Source of the DNA: Kribbella sp. VKM Ac-2568
GTDB lineage: Bacteria; Actinomycetota; Actinomycetes; Propionibacteriales; Kribbellaceae
Reading direction: 5' to 3'
Assembly (NCBI RefSeq): GCF_004345365.1
Contig: NZ_SLVF01000011.1
Coordinates: forward strand, 1-64,000
DNA length: 64,000 bases
This document shows, one piece after another, positions 1 through 8,902 of the stretch (its first letter is position 1; each line of letters opens with the position of its first letter). A program made the translations under genes and the position numbers. A model generated the notes under the pieces. It saw nothing but the letters and a program-made list of their open reading frames with translations. It had not been told where the DNA came from and searched no databases.

Positions 1-92
1 TTTCGGCATTGACTTTCGGCACGCTGTTGAGTTCTCAAGAATCGGACGCACACCGCATCCCCAGCCTTTCGGCCTGGACTCCGGGGCAACCT
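1..92 (-). promoter_or_regulatory. Leader of a 16S rRNA transcript (16S itself lies left of the window)
   Basis: Read on the minus strand, bases 42-1 carry the run TTGAGAACTCAACAGCGTG followed by an AAGTCAATGCC-like stretch, which is typical of the spacer just ahead of 16S rRNA in actinobacterial rrn operons, where processing and antitermination signals lie. A small hairpin (AGGCC-GAAA-GGCT type, bases 61-75) precedes it. The 16S gene is inferred to start to the left of base 1. Recognition rests on similarity to remembered rrn leaders. Confidence 0.55.
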
Positions 93-97
93 GCGCT

Positions 98-126
98 ACT
101 CTACCGGATCAGATCCATCGGGTCAA
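98..126 (-). promoter_or_regulatory. Probable rrn promoter
   Basis: The minus strand has TTGACC (bases 126-121), a 17-base spacer, and TAGAGT (103-98). This is close to the housekeeping sigma consensus with ideal spacing. It lies just upstream of the rRNA leader and reads toward it, about 270 bases beyond the tyrS stop codon. Confidence 0.6.
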
Positions 127-264
127 GACCCAAGAGGTTCCGATCTTCACCCCGCGCCTCAACTGTCGACCCGAGCCCGATGGGCACGTTTCGACCTGGG
201 TTAGCTTTGGGGGGTTCGGAGCGTCCGGCCGCTTGCGCGTCCCGCACTCGCTCCAACAAGAAGA

Positions 265-294
265 ACAGTACGTGGCGGGCAGGTAGCCGGTCAA
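265..294 (-). promoter_or_regulatory. Possible second, upstream rrn promoter
   Basis: The minus strand has TTGACC (294-289), an 18-base spacer and TACTGT (270-265). Tandem promoters are common ahead of actinobacterial rRNA operons. The -10 match is moderate, so this is weaker than the promoter at 98-126. Confidence 0.3.
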
Positions 295-393
295 ATCGGT
301 TTCGGGTGCACCTGATCACACGGCTGTAGTTTGCCGCCGGCATCGAGATCCAGGCGGTGATCCCGCATCTCGACGAGGCCCGGCGGCGCGTTG

Positions 394-1698
394 TCAGCTC
401 AAGGCCGGCGAGGCCAGAACCCCTGCGAATGAACGCTTCCCGCGCCGCAGTACCAGTGCTCCGCCGGGCAGCAGGTCGTCGGTTCCCGGCACGTACTCGG
501 CGTCGCTCACCTTCACGTTGTTCAGGTATCCCCCGCCCTCCGCGACGGTCCTGCGCGCGGCCGACTTGCTGGCCACCAGGCCCGCCTTCACGAGCAGGTC
601 GCCGTACGTCGGCATCGGTTCGCCGGCGGCGAGCTCCACGTGAGGCGCCTCGCGCAACGCGGCTACCAAGGTGTCCCCGTTGAGGGATGCCAGTTCGCCC
701 TGTCCGAAGAGTGCCTTCGACGCCTCCTGCACTCGGCGGGTCTCGTCCTCGCCGTGCACGAGCGTCGTGACGTCCTCCGCCAGTACCCGTTGAGCCTCAC
801 GGACGTGGGGACGCTCCTCGGTCGCCTGCTCCAGCGCAGCGATCTCCTCGGCCGTCCGGAACGTGTAGAACCGCACCAGCTGCATCACGTCGCGGTCGTC
901 CGTGTTGAACCAGAACTGGTAGAACGCGTACGGCGAGGTCAGCTCCCGGTCGAGCCACACCGTGCCCGACTCAGTCTTGCCGAACTTGGTCCCGTCCGCC
1001 TTCGTCACCAGCGGGGTCGCCAGCGCGTGGGCCTTCCCCGACTCGGTACGCCGGATCAGCTCGACCCCGGCGGTCAGGTTCCCCCACTGGTCGCTGCCAC
1101 CGGTCTGCAGGGTGCACCCGTAGCGCCGGTACAGCTCCAGGTAGTCCAGTGACTGCAGCAGCACGTAGCTGAACTCCGTGTAGCTGATCCCCTGCTCGAG
1201 CCGGGCCTTGACGACCTCGCGGCCGAGCATCCGGTTCACCGGGAAGTGCTTGCCGATGTCCCGGAGGAAGTCGAGCGTGTTGAGGTCCTTGGTCCAGTCG
1301 TAGTTGTTCACCATCCGCGCCGGGTTCGGCAGCGACTGGTCGAAGTCGACGAACCGCTCCACCTGGCTGCGGACCTTCTCCACCCACTGCTGGACGACGT
1401 CCTTGGGGTTCAGCACCCGCTCGGACGATTCCTTGGGGTCGCCGATCAGTCCGGTCGCGCCGCCGACCAGCCCGATCGGGTTGTGGCCGGCCAGCTGCAG
1501 CCGCCGCAGGGTGAGGAGCTGCAGCAGGTTGCCCATGTGCAGACTCGGCGCGGTCGGGTCGAACCCGACGTACGAGGTGATCGGGCCGGCCGCCATCGCG
1601 GCTCGCAGGGCATCGGGATCGGTGGAGTGCGCGATCAGGCCACGGCTCTCCAGGTCGTCGAGCACCTGGGTGCGGCTTGCGGTCCCGCTGTCGGTCAC
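394..1698 (-). CDS. tyrS: Tyrosine--tRNA ligase
   Basis: Charges tRNA-Tyr with tyrosine in the cytoplasm. The 434-residue product has the class I nucleotide-binding signature as PSLHMGN (residues 51-57), the KMSKS loop as KFGKT (238-242) and a C-terminal S4 RNA-binding domain (about 360-420). Length is normal for bacterial TyrRS. It starts at GTG (1698) behind a GGAGAA ribosome site. The gene precedes an rRNA operon in the same direction, and a DNA glycosylase gene lies just upstream in the region, as in several actinobacterial genomes. Function is secure. Confidence 0.97.
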   Translation of the reverse strand: MTDSGTASRTQVLDDLESRGLIAHSTDPDALRAAMAAGPITSYVGFDPTAPSLHMGNLLQLLTLRRLQLAGHNPIGLVGGATGLIGDPKESSERVLNPKDVVQQWVEKVRSQVERFVDFDQSLPNPARMVNNYDWTKDLNTLDFLRDIGKHFPVNRMLGREVVKARLEQGISYTEFSYVLLQSLDYLELYRRYGCTLQTGGSDQWGNLTAGVELIRRTESGKAHALATPLVTKADGTKFGKTESGTVWLDRELTSPYAFYQFWFNTDDRDVMQLVRFYTFRTAEEIAALEQATEERPHVREAQRVLAEDVTTLVHGEDETRRVQEASKALFGQGELASLNGDTLVAALREAPHVELAAGEPMPTYGDLLVKAGLVASKSAARRTVAEGGGYLNNVKVSDAEYVPGTDDLLPGGALVLRRGKRSFAGVLASPALS

Positions 1699-1774
1699 TG
1701 GGGTTCTCCTCGAGTCACGTCAGATCACCTACAAGTGTCCTGTATCCGTTCCAGTCCCCGTGGGCCGGGAGGGG

Positions 1775-2812
1775 TCAGGTCGCCTCGGGCCGTGACAGCA
1801 CTGCGCGCAGTTGCGCGACCAGGGCGTGTCCGTCGGGCCCATGCACGGTGGCAGCCGTCGGGCGATGGGGATCGTGCGCGCCGGGATCCGGGTTCGGCAC
1901 CGGGAGACCGTGGGACAGCACCTGCTCGGCCGGGGTCAGCTGGCGGATGCCGATGGCCCGGACGTGCTCGGGATGCGTCTGGGCGAAGTCACCGTACAGC
2001 TGTGGGTCGTGCTGTCCGTCGTCGCCGACCAGCACCCACCGCACCTTGGGGAACTCCGTTGCCAGCCGGCGCAGCGCGGTGCGCTTGTGCTCGCGACCGC
2101 TGCGGAACCAGCCGGTGTTGGTCGGTCCCCAGTCGGTCAGCAGCATCGGGCCGGCCGGGTAACCGTGCCGCGCGAGAAACCGGGTCAGCGTGGGCGCCGT
2201 GTTCCAGGCTCCCGTGGACAGGTAGAAGATCGGTGCGCCCGGGTGGTCGGTGAGCAGTTCGGCGTACATCTCGGCCATGCCGGGGACGACCCGGCGGGCC
2301 TGCTCGTCGCGGACGAAGGTGTTCCAGGCGGCGATCATCGGACGCGGCAGCATCGTCAGCATCACCGTGTCGTCGATGTCGCTGACCAGGCCGAAGGTGG
2401 CGTCCGGGTCGGGCACGAACACCTTGCCGCGGGCCTGCCGCTCGCCGTGCACGCCGAGGCTGATCTCGTGCCAGCCGGGCGGTAGCACCACCGGCACGCT
2501 CAGGTCGATGAACCCGCCGCGGTCCGTGGTCCCCTCGAAGCTCTCCCCGGCGACCGTGACGGCCACCTGTACTCCGGTCGCCGGCGCCGTGACGAAGACC
2601 CGCCAGCCGCGCACCACCTGGTCCTCGTCGTACCGGGGCTGGTTGCGCGGGTCGCGGCTGAGCACGACCCGGGCCATCACCCGGGTGAAGTCCTGGGTGC
2701 CGTAACCGACGTGCGGGATGATCCGCTCCCGCCAGCCACGCCTGCGCAGGATCGCCTGCACACCGGTGTTGAACCAGTCCTCCAGTCGGGAGGAGTAGTG
2801 CGGACGGGCCAT
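1775..2812 (-). CDS. App1-family (DUF2183) phosphatase-domain protein
   Basis: The product (345 residues from ATG 2812) carries the HAD-like motif DIDDT at residues 145-149, preceded by a beta-rich region with a carbohydrate-module look (about 65-135). This arrangement is that of the DUF2183/App1 family, named after yeast phosphatidate phosphatase App1; the substrate of bacterial members is not established. An ATG at 2851 is also in frame, but the start at 2812 (residues MARPHYSS) has a GGTAGG-type site upstream and is preferred. It diverges from the F420-type oxidoreductase gene. No signal peptide was seen. Confidence 0.8.
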   Translation of the reverse strand: MARPHYSSRLEDWFNTGVQAILRRRGWRERIIPHVGYGTQDFTRVMARVVLSRDPRNQPRYDEDQVVRGWRVFVTAPATGVQVAVTVAGESFEGTTDRGGFIDLSVPVVLPPGWHEISLGVHGERQARGKVFVPDPDATFGLVSDIDDTVMLTMLPRPMIAAWNTFVRDEQARRVVPGMAEMYAELLTDHPGAPIFYLSTGAWNTAPTLTRFLARHGYPAGPMLLTDWGPTNTGWFRSGREHKRTALRRLATEFPKVRWVLVGDDGQHDPQLYGDFAQTHPEHVRAIGIRQLTPAEQVLSHGLPVPNPDPGAHDPHRPTAATVHGPDGHALVAQLRAVLSRPEAT

Positions 2813-2888
2813 GCCACGAAACCTACCCGTCCCGGGGGCTCGTACGCGCACTCGCCGGACTGTCCCCTACGACCTTTACTGTCTCGAT

Positions 2889-3848
2889 ATGACTCCGACC
2901 ACTGCCGCCTTGGGGATGTGCTTCCCCCGAACGTTTCCCGCCGCGCTCGTCACGGATGTCGCCCGGCGCCTCGAGCAAGGAGGCGCCGACGAACTCTGGG
3001 TGATCGAGGACTGCTTCTACACCGCCGGGCCGTCGCTCGTGGCCGCGGCGCTGTCGGTGACCGAGCGGCTGACCGTCGGCCTCGGCATCGTGCCGGCGGT
3101 CGCCCGGACCGCCGCTGTCACGGCGATGGAGTTCGCCACGCTGTGCGCGCTCGGGCCCGGGCGGTTCCTGCCGGGCATCGGGCACGGCGTACAGGTTTGG
3201 ATGGACCAGATGGGCGTGCGGCCGAAGTCGCCGCTGACCACGCTGGAGGAGGTGACCGTCGCTGTCACCGGCCTGCTCGCGGGCGAGACGGTGACCATGG
3301 ACGGCAAGGTGGTCTACCTGCAGGACGTGAAGCTCGACCAGCCGCCGGCGGACCCGCCGCCGCTCGTGCTCGGCGTGCGCGGACCGAAGTCGCTTGCCCT
3401 GGCCGGCCGGGTCGGCGGAGGTGTCGTTCTCGCGGAGCCGGCCAGCCCGTCGTACGTGCGGGCGGCGGTCGAGGCGGCCGGTGCGCCGGAGGGTTTCGTC
3501 GTCGCGGCGTTCAGCGCGTTCTGCGTGCGCAGCGACCGCAAGACGGCGTACGAGTGGACCGCGCCGTGGCTCGCCGGGCTGATCGAGCAGAAGAACCCGG
3601 CCCTGCCCGCGCTGCCGTTCTATGACGACCTGCTGAAGCGGTACTCCGAGTCCGGCGTGCCGGGGCTCGTCACGATGCCGCAGGACTGGTGGACCGAGCT
3701 CGGCCCGATCGGCACGCTCGACGACGCGGCGGCGCACATCGAGGCACTGGAGGCCGCCGGGGTGCACCACATCGGTCTGTTCCCGGACCCCGAGGTGGAG
3801 CACGGCCTTCCGATGTTGGAGCACGTCATCGCGCTGGCCAACCGGTGA
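2889..3848 (+). CDS. LLM-class F420-dependent oxidoreductase
   Basis: A 319-residue protein of the luciferase-like monooxygenase fold, which in actinobacteria commonly uses coenzyme F420. The alternating beta/alpha pattern, the region around LGIVPAVARTAAVTAMEFATL and a GVRGPKSLALAGRVGGGV-type segment (about residue 165) support the family; substrate is unknown. The start at ATG 2889 (MTPTTAALG) fits the domain boundary. No clear Shine-Dalgarno precedes it, so the mRNA may be leaderless. It ends 18 bases from the convergent mpg gene. Confidence 0.78.
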   Translation: MTPTTAALGMCFPRTFPAALVTDVARRLEQGGADELWVIEDCFYTAGPSLVAAALSVTERLTVGLGIVPAVARTAAVTAMEFATLCALGPGRFLPGIGHGVQVWMDQMGVRPKSPLTTLEEVTVAVTGLLAGETVTMDGKVVYLQDVKLDQPPADPPPLVLGVRGPKSLALAGRVGGGVVLAEPASPSYVRAAVEAAGAPEGFVVAAFSAFCVRSDRKTAYEWTAPWLAGLIEQKNPALPALPFYDDLLKRYSESGVPGLVTMPQDWWTELGPIGTLDDAAAHIEALEAAGVHHIGLFPDPEVEHGLPMLEHVIALANR

Positions 3849-3866
3849 ACACGGCCAGCCGGTGAG

Positions 3867-4703
3867 TTAGGAGCGGCGTTTGGGGACGTGGGGGCGGTAA
3901 GGGGAGACCGTGGGGTCGCCGGGGATCCAGAAGCGCCAGGGTCGGTCGGCGGCCTGGCGGAGACCGACCCGCGGACCGGAAAACGGTTCGCCCTCGAAGC
4001 CCGGGCCTTCGAGGAGCTGAATCGGCGACCCCGGGTCCAGGAGGTCCGCGCCGTTCGCCCCTCGGTCGATGCCGAGCGCAGCACACATCCGTGCCGGTCC
4101 GCGCGCCAGATCCCGATCGGGATCCGTCTTGGCTTGTCGACTGGGCGGCTTGCCCGGCAATACCCCGCCCGGCTCTCCCCGTCCGGAGAGGCCCCTCTTC
4201 CCCGGCAACACCGCGCTCGTCTTCCCTGTCCCGGCGAGGTCCGGCCTCGCCGGGCGCACACCGGGTGTTTGCCGCGAAGCCACGCCGGGCGATGGCCCGT
4301 CGAGGGCGGCTTGGTCGGACGCCGACTGGTTGACCTTCGCTTGTGCAGCGTCCGGTTGGCCTCGGCGTTTGCGGGCGAGGTCGTGGCCTTCGACGATCTC
4401 GCCGGCCCGGAAGAGGACCGCTGACGGTTGGCCGTCCGGGCCGGCGCTGACGTTCATGCAGAAGTGCATGCCGTAGGTGAAGTACACGTACAGGAATCCC
4501 GGCGGCCCGAACATCACCGCGTTGCGCGCCGTCTCCCCGCGGTAGGCGTGCGACCCCGGATCGTTCGGGCCGTCGTACGCCTCGACCTCGGTGAGGCGCA
4601 CGGCGACGGTGCCCTCGTCGGTGGTGCTGCGCAGGACCATGCCGAGCAGCCTCGGCGCGACTTCGAGGACCGGGTCGGCCAGCAGCGCGCGGGGTACAGG
4701 CAT
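3867..4703 (-). CDS. mpg: DNA-3-methyladenine glycosylase (AAG/Mpg family) with a long internal insertion
   Basis: Excises alkylated purines in base excision repair. Conserved AAG features are present: the catalytic-glutamate segment TEVEAYDG (38-45), YRGETARNAVMFGPPG (54-69) and YFTYGMHFCMNV (74-85). At 278 residues it is about 80 longer than typical bacterial members. The surplus is one in-frame block (about residues 116-195; bases 4118-4358), rich in Pro, Gly and Lys with repeated VLPGK, placed between ARKRRG and DLARGPARM, which are normally close together. It follows argH by 31 bases on the same strand. The core motifs look intact, so activity is plausible. Confidence 0.9.
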   Translation of the reverse strand: MPVPRALLADPVLEVAPRLLGMVLRSTTDEGTVAVRLTEVEAYDGPNDPGSHAYRGETARNAVMFGPPGFLYVYFTYGMHFCMNVSAGPDGQPSAVLFRAGEIVEGHDLARKRRGQPDAAQAKVNQSASDQAALDGPSPGVASRQTPGVRPARPDLAGTGKTSAVLPGKRGLSGRGEPGGVLPGKPPSRQAKTDPDRDLARGPARMCAALGIDRGANGADLLDPGSPIQLLEGPGFEGEPFSGPRVGLRQAADRPWRFWIPGDPTVSPYRPHVPKRRS

Positions 4704-4734
4704 GCAGCGACTCTAGTTGGCCTCGCCCAAGCCC

Positions 4735-6150
4735 CTAGGCGAGGCGCTGGGCGTGGGCGGCTGCGCGGCCGCGCAGCTCGGCCAGTTGCTCGGCGACGCG
4801 AGGGCCGGCGGTGCCGCCGCGGCCGTTGCGGGAGGCAACGGATCCCTCGACGCTGAGGACCGAGCGCACCTCGGGTGTCAGCGACGGCGAGATCGCGGCC
4901 AGGTCTTCGTCCGACAGGTCCCAGAGCTCGATGCCTCGCTTCTCGCACTCTTGGACACAGGCACCGGCGAGCTCGTGCGCGACCCGGAACGGCACCTTCT
5001 GCCGGACCAGCCACTCGGCGATGTCGGTCGCCAGCGAGAACCCCTGCGGCGCCAGCTCCTCCATCCGCTCGGTGTTGAAGCGCAGCGTCCGGATCATCCC
5101 GCTGAACGCAGGCAGCAGCACCTCGAGGGTGTCCACGGAGTCGAAGACCGGCTCCTTGTCCTCCTGCAGGTCCCGGTTGTACGCGAGCGGCTGCGCCTTC
5201 AGCGTCGCGAGCAGTCCGGTCAGGTTGCCGATCAGCCGGCCGGCCTTGCCGCGGGCCAGCTCGGCGATGTCCGGGTTCTTCTTCTGCGGCATGATGCTCG
5301 AGCCGGTCGAGTACGCGTCGTCCAGCTGGACGAACCCGAACTCCTTGGTCGCCCAGATGATCACCTCCTCGGCCTGCCGGGACAGGTCAACGCCGACCTG
5401 CGCGGTGATGAAGGCGAACTCCGCCACGAAGTCGCGCGCGGCGGTGCCGTCGATCGAGTTCGGCGAGGAGTCGGTGAAACCCAGCTCGGTCGCGACGAAC
5501 TGCGGGTCGAGCCCGAGCGAGCTGCCCGCCAGCGCCCCCGACCCGTACGGCGAATCTGCGGCGACCCGGTGGTCCCACTCGGCGAGCCGGTCGAGATCGC
5601 GGACCAACGGCCAGGCGTGCGCCATCAGGTGGTGCGACAGGAGCACCGGCTGCGCGTGCTGGAGGTGGGTCCGGCCGGGCATCGCGACGCCGAGGTGCTT
5701 CTCGGCCTGCTCGGCGATGGTGGTCACCTGGTCCAGCACGAGCCGGCTGATGATCCGGCCGTGGTCGCGAAGGTAGCTCTTGAACAGCGTGGCGACCTGG
5801 TCGTTCCGGGACCGGCCGGCCCGCAGCCGGCCACCGAGCTCGGCACCGAGCCGCTCCAGCAGGCCGCGTTCCAGTGCGGTGTGCACGTCCTCGTCGTCCT
5901 CCGCCGGGAGGAACGCACCGGAGAGGACATCGGCCAGCAGCTCGTCGAGCCCGGCCAGCATCTTGGTGAGATCCTCGTCGGTCAGCAGTCCGGCGCGGTG
6001 CAGCACCTTCGCGTGCGCCTTCGACCCGGCGATGTCGTAGGGAGCCAGTCGCCAGTCGAACTGGGTCGACTTGCTCAGGGCCGCCAGCGCATCCGCGGGC
6101 CCACCCGCGAACCGGCCGCCCCACAGGGCGGCACTCTCTCCGCTACTCAT
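4735..6150 (-). CDS. argH: Argininosuccinate lyase
   Basis: Catalyses the last step of arginine synthesis, splitting argininosuccinate into arginine and fumarate. The 471-residue product has the superfamily signature GSSIMPQKKNPD (283-294) and the SRNDQVAT segment (about 114-121). Length is normal. It lies 87 bases downstream of argR on the same strand and closes the arginine cluster. argG, normally beside argH in mycobacteria, is not in the window. Confidence 0.97.
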   Translation of the reverse strand: MSSGESAALWGGRFAGGPADALAALSKSTQFDWRLAPYDIAGSKAHAKVLHRAGLLTDEDLTKMLAGLDELLADVLSGAFLPAEDDEDVHTALERGLLERLGAELGGRLRAGRSRNDQVATLFKSYLRDHGRIISRLVLDQVTTIAEQAEKHLGVAMPGRTHLQHAQPVLLSHHLMAHAWPLVRDLDRLAEWDHRVAADSPYGSGALAGSSLGLDPQFVATELGFTDSSPNSIDGTAARDFVAEFAFITAQVGVDLSRQAEEVIIWATKEFGFVQLDDAYSTGSSIMPQKKNPDIAELARGKAGRLIGNLTGLLATLKAQPLAYNRDLQEDKEPVFDSVDTLEVLLPAFSGMIRTLRFNTERMEELAPQGFSLATDIAEWLVRQKVPFRVAHELAGACVQECEKRGIELWDLSDEDLAAISPSLTPEVRSVLSVEGSVASRNGRGGTAGPRVAEQLAELRGRAAAHAQRLA

Positions 6151-6237
6151 CTCTCGATCCTCTCAACCGCTGTGTTCGCGCCCGGGCATGGGGCGTCAAG
6201 GGACGGATCTACCGTCCGATCCCCGCGCTGCCTCAGT

Positions 6238-6774
6238 TCACTTGGCGTCGGAGTGCTGGTCCTGTTTGTAGTCGTTGCGGGCGGCCAGGGACAGGAACCT
6301 GGCTGCCAGGGCCTCTCCCCCGGCCGGGTCGCGAGACACGACCATGACGGTGTCGTCACCGGCGATGGTGCCGAGTACGTCGTCCAGTCCCACGTGGTCG
6401 ATCGCCGACGCGAAGTACTGGGCCGCACCCGGCGGGGTTCGGAGGATGACCAGGTTGGCGCTGCCCTCGGCGGAGACCAGGAGCTCGGACGCCACCCGGC
6501 CGAGCCTGGCCTCGAAGGCAGCCGCCTCGCCGGCGCGCGGAGTACGGTCGCCGCCTTCGCCCGGTACGGCGTACACGAGTAGGCCGGCGGAGTCGCGGAC
6601 CTTGACCGCGCCGATCTCCACCAGGTCGCGGGACAGGGTCGCCTGACCGACGACGAGCCCGGCGGCCGCGAGGAGGTCCGCGAGCTCGGTCTGGGAGCGG
6701 ACCTGCTGGCGCCCGAGCAGGTCGACGATCCGCTGCTGACGCGCGGTCTTCGTGGTCGGTACGACGATCGTCAT
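6238..6774 (-). CDS. argR: Arginine repressor
   Basis: The 178-residue protein has an N-terminal winged-helix DNA-binding domain (KTARQQRIVDLL..., 8-70) and a C-terminal hexamerisation/arginine-binding domain with the GDDTVMVV motif. With arginine bound, the family represses arginine biosynthesis genes. ATG 6774 overlaps the argF stop as ATGA. The reading frame is open further upstream, but that part lies inside argF and lacks ArgR similarity. Being inside its own target operon, it is probably autoregulated through the site ahead of argC. Confidence 0.95.
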   Translation of the reverse strand: MTIVVPTTKTARQQRIVDLLGRQQVRSQTELADLLAAAGLVVGQATLSRDLVEIGAVKVRDSAGLLVYAVPGEGGDRTPRAGEAAAFEARLGRVASELLVSAEGSANLVILRTPPGAAQYFASAIDHVGLDDVLGTIAGDDTVMVVSRDPAGGEALAARFLSLAARNDYKQDQHSDAK

Positions 6775-7703
6775 GAGCTGAAGTTCCTCGCCAGGAGCCA
6801 GGAGAGCAGGGCCTTCTGTGCGTGGAGGCGGTTCTCCGCCTCGTCCCAGACCGCCGACTGCGGGCCGTCGATCACGGCGGCGTCGATCTCCTTGCCCCGG
6901 TACGCGGGCAGGCAATGCAGCACGATCGCGTCGTCCTTCGCCTTGGACATCAGTTGCTCGGTCACCGCATACGGAACGAAGGGTGCCTCCCGCAACTCCG
7001 CCTCGAACTCCTGGCCCATCGACACCCAGGTGTCGGTGGCAACGACATCCGCGGCTGCGACCGCCTCGAGCGCGTCCGCCGTCCAGGCCACCGATCCGCC
7101 CGTGGTGGCGGCGATCTCGGCCGCCTTCGCGAGGATCGCGGCATCAGGCTGGTAGTCGTCGGGTGAGCCGACGACCACGTGCATCCCGGCGGTCGCACCG
7201 CCGAGTAGATAGGAGTGCGCCATGTTGTTGGCGCCGTCGCCGAGGTAGACGAGCTTCAGGCCGGCGGTGCCGCCCTTGTGCTGCCGGACGGTGAGCAGGT
7301 CCGCGAGGATCTGGCAGGGGTGGAACTCGTCGGTCAGCGCGTTGATCACCGGCACCCGCGAGGCGCCGGCCATCTCCTCGATCCGGGTCTGGCCGGAGGT
7401 CCGCCAGACGATCGCGCCGACCTGACGGTCGAGCACCCGCGCGGTGTCCGCGATCGGCTCGCCCCGGCCCAGTTGCGAGGTCTGCGCGTCGATGATCAGC
7501 GGTACGCCGCCGAGATCCGCGATGCCGACCGCGAACGAGATCCGGGTCCGGGTGGAGGTCTTGTCGAAGATCACCGCGACGGTCTGCGGCCCGGCCAGCG
7601 GCTGGTGCCCGAACCGGTCGGTCACCATCTGCTGGGCGAGCGTCAGAACCTCGTCCTGCTCGATCGGGCTGAGATCGTCGTCCCGCAGGAAGTGCCTGGT
7701 CAT
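6771..7703 (-). CDS. argF: Ornithine carbamoyltransferase
   Basis: Joins ornithine and carbamoyl phosphate to give citrulline. The 310-residue product has the carbamoyl-phosphate motif STRTR (50-54), the HPCQ motif (about 128) and the ornithine-loop motif HCLPAYRG (about 258). Its start overlaps the argD stop and its stop overlaps the argR start, each as ATGA, indicating translational coupling. Function is secure. Confidence 0.97.
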   Translation of the reverse strand: MTRHFLRDDDLSPIEQDEVLTLAQQMVTDRFGHQPLAGPQTVAVIFDKTSTRTRISFAVGIADLGGVPLIIDAQTSQLGRGEPIADTARVLDRQVGAIVWRTSGQTRIEEMAGASRVPVINALTDEFHPCQILADLLTVRQHKGGTAGLKLVYLGDGANNMAHSYLLGGATAGMHVVVGSPDDYQPDAAILAKAAEIAATTGGSVAWTADALEAVAAADVVATDTWVSMGQEFEAELREAPFVPYAVTEQLMSKAKDDAIVLHCLPAYRGKEIDAAVIDGPQSAVWDEAENRLHAQKALLSWLLARNFSS

Positions 7704-8902
7704 ACGCCCTCCACCTGGTCGAGCATGCTGGGCAAAGCCGCGACGAAACTGTCAGCGTCAGCCTTGCTCAGAATGTACGGCGGCGCCAGCCGAATCGCGT
7801 CCGGAATCGGGTTGTTCACGACGAAACCGGCTTCCAGCGCCAGCGCGGCGATCTGATCCGACACCGGCTGGGTCAGCTGGATGGCGAGCAGCAGGCCGCG
7901 ACCACGGACACCGGCGATCAACGGGTGGTCGAGCGCCTCGATCGCCGATACCAGGTGGTTGCCGACGGCATTCACATTTTCGAGCAGGCCGTCCCGCTCG
8001 ATCACGGTCAGTACTGCGAGACCGGCGATCGCCGCGACCGGGTTGCCGCCGAAGGTCGTGCCGTGGTTGCCGGGCTGGAGCAGCTCCGCGGCGGCGCCGA
8101 ACCCGAGGCAGGCGCCGATCGGGATACCCGCGCCGAGGCCCTTCGCCACGGTGACGATGTCGGGGGTGATCCCCTCGGCCTGGAAGGCGAACCAGTCACC
8201 GGTCCGGCCGACACCCGTCTGGATCTCGTCGATCCACAGCAGCGCGCCATGCTCGGCGGTGATCTGCCGCGCGGCCTGCAGGTAGCCGTCCGGCGGGACG
8301 ATGACGCCGTTCTCCCCCTGGATCGGCTCGAGCACCACCGCCGCCGTCTCGTCGTCCACCGCGGCGGCGAGCGCGGCCGCGTCGCCGTACGGGACGAAGG
8401 TGACGTCGCCTGGCAGCGGTGCGAACTGCTCCCGGTACGCCGGCTTCCAGGTGATCGCGAGCGCGCCCATCGTCCGGCCGTGGAAGGCGCCGACGGTGGA
8501 GACGATCTTGGTCCGGCCGGTCTTGCGGGTGATCTTGAAGGCGGCCTCGTTCGCCTCGGTGCCGGAGTTGGTGAAGAACACCTTGCCTTCGGTGTCGAAG
8601 AGCGACAGCAGCTTCTCGGCCAGCGCGATCTGCGGCGCGGAGGCGAAGAAGTTCGACACGTGGCCGAGGGTGGCGAGCTGGCTCGTCACCGCGGACACCA
8701 CGAACGGGTGCGCGTGGCCGAGCGAGTTCACCGCGAGCCCGCCGAGCAGGTCGAGGTACTTGCGGCCGTCGGCGTCCCACAGGTACGCGCCTTCGCCGCG
8801 GACCAGGACGCGCTTCGGGGCGCCGAAGGTGTTCATCAGGGCGTTGGTGTAGCGCTCGGTGAGCGCGGACCCAGTGCCGTCGACGGTGAGCAGTTCGGTC
8901 AT
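7700..8902 (-). CDS. argD: Acetylornithine aminotransferase
   Basis: PLP-dependent class III aminotransferase converting N-acetylglutamate semialdehyde to N-acetylornithine. The 400-residue product has the FFTNSGTEANEAAFK cofactor segment, the WIDEIQTGVGRTG stretch and the PLP-lysine context VAKGLGAGIPIGA. The ATG at 8902 overlaps the argB stop (ATGA). The longer open frame upstream is the shadow of argB and is excluded. Normal length. Confidence 0.96.
   Translation of the reverse strand: MTELLTVDGTGSALTERYTNALMNTFGAPKRVLVRGEGAYLWDADGRKYLDLLGGLAVNSLGHAHPFVVSAVTSQLATLGHVSNFFASAPQIALAEKLLSLFDTEGKVFFTNSGTEANEAAFKITRKTGRTKIVSTVGAFHGRTMGALAITWKPAYREQFAPLPGDVTFVPYGDAAALAAAVDDETAAVVLEPIQGENGVIVPPDGYLQAARQITAEHGALLWIDEIQTGVGRTGDWFAFQAEGITPDIVTVAKGLGAGIPIGACLGFGAAAELLQPGNHGTTFGGNPVAAIAGLAVLTVIERDGLLENVNAVGNHLVSAIEALDHPLIAGVRGRGLLLAIQLTQPVSDQIAALALEAGFVVNNPIPDAIRLAPPYILSKADADSFVAALPSMLDQVEGV

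Noticed and set aside
3830..3866. Hairpin-like CCGGTG/CCAGCCGG bases between two convergent genes as a terminator
   Set aside because: The stem is short and imperfect and no T-run follows.
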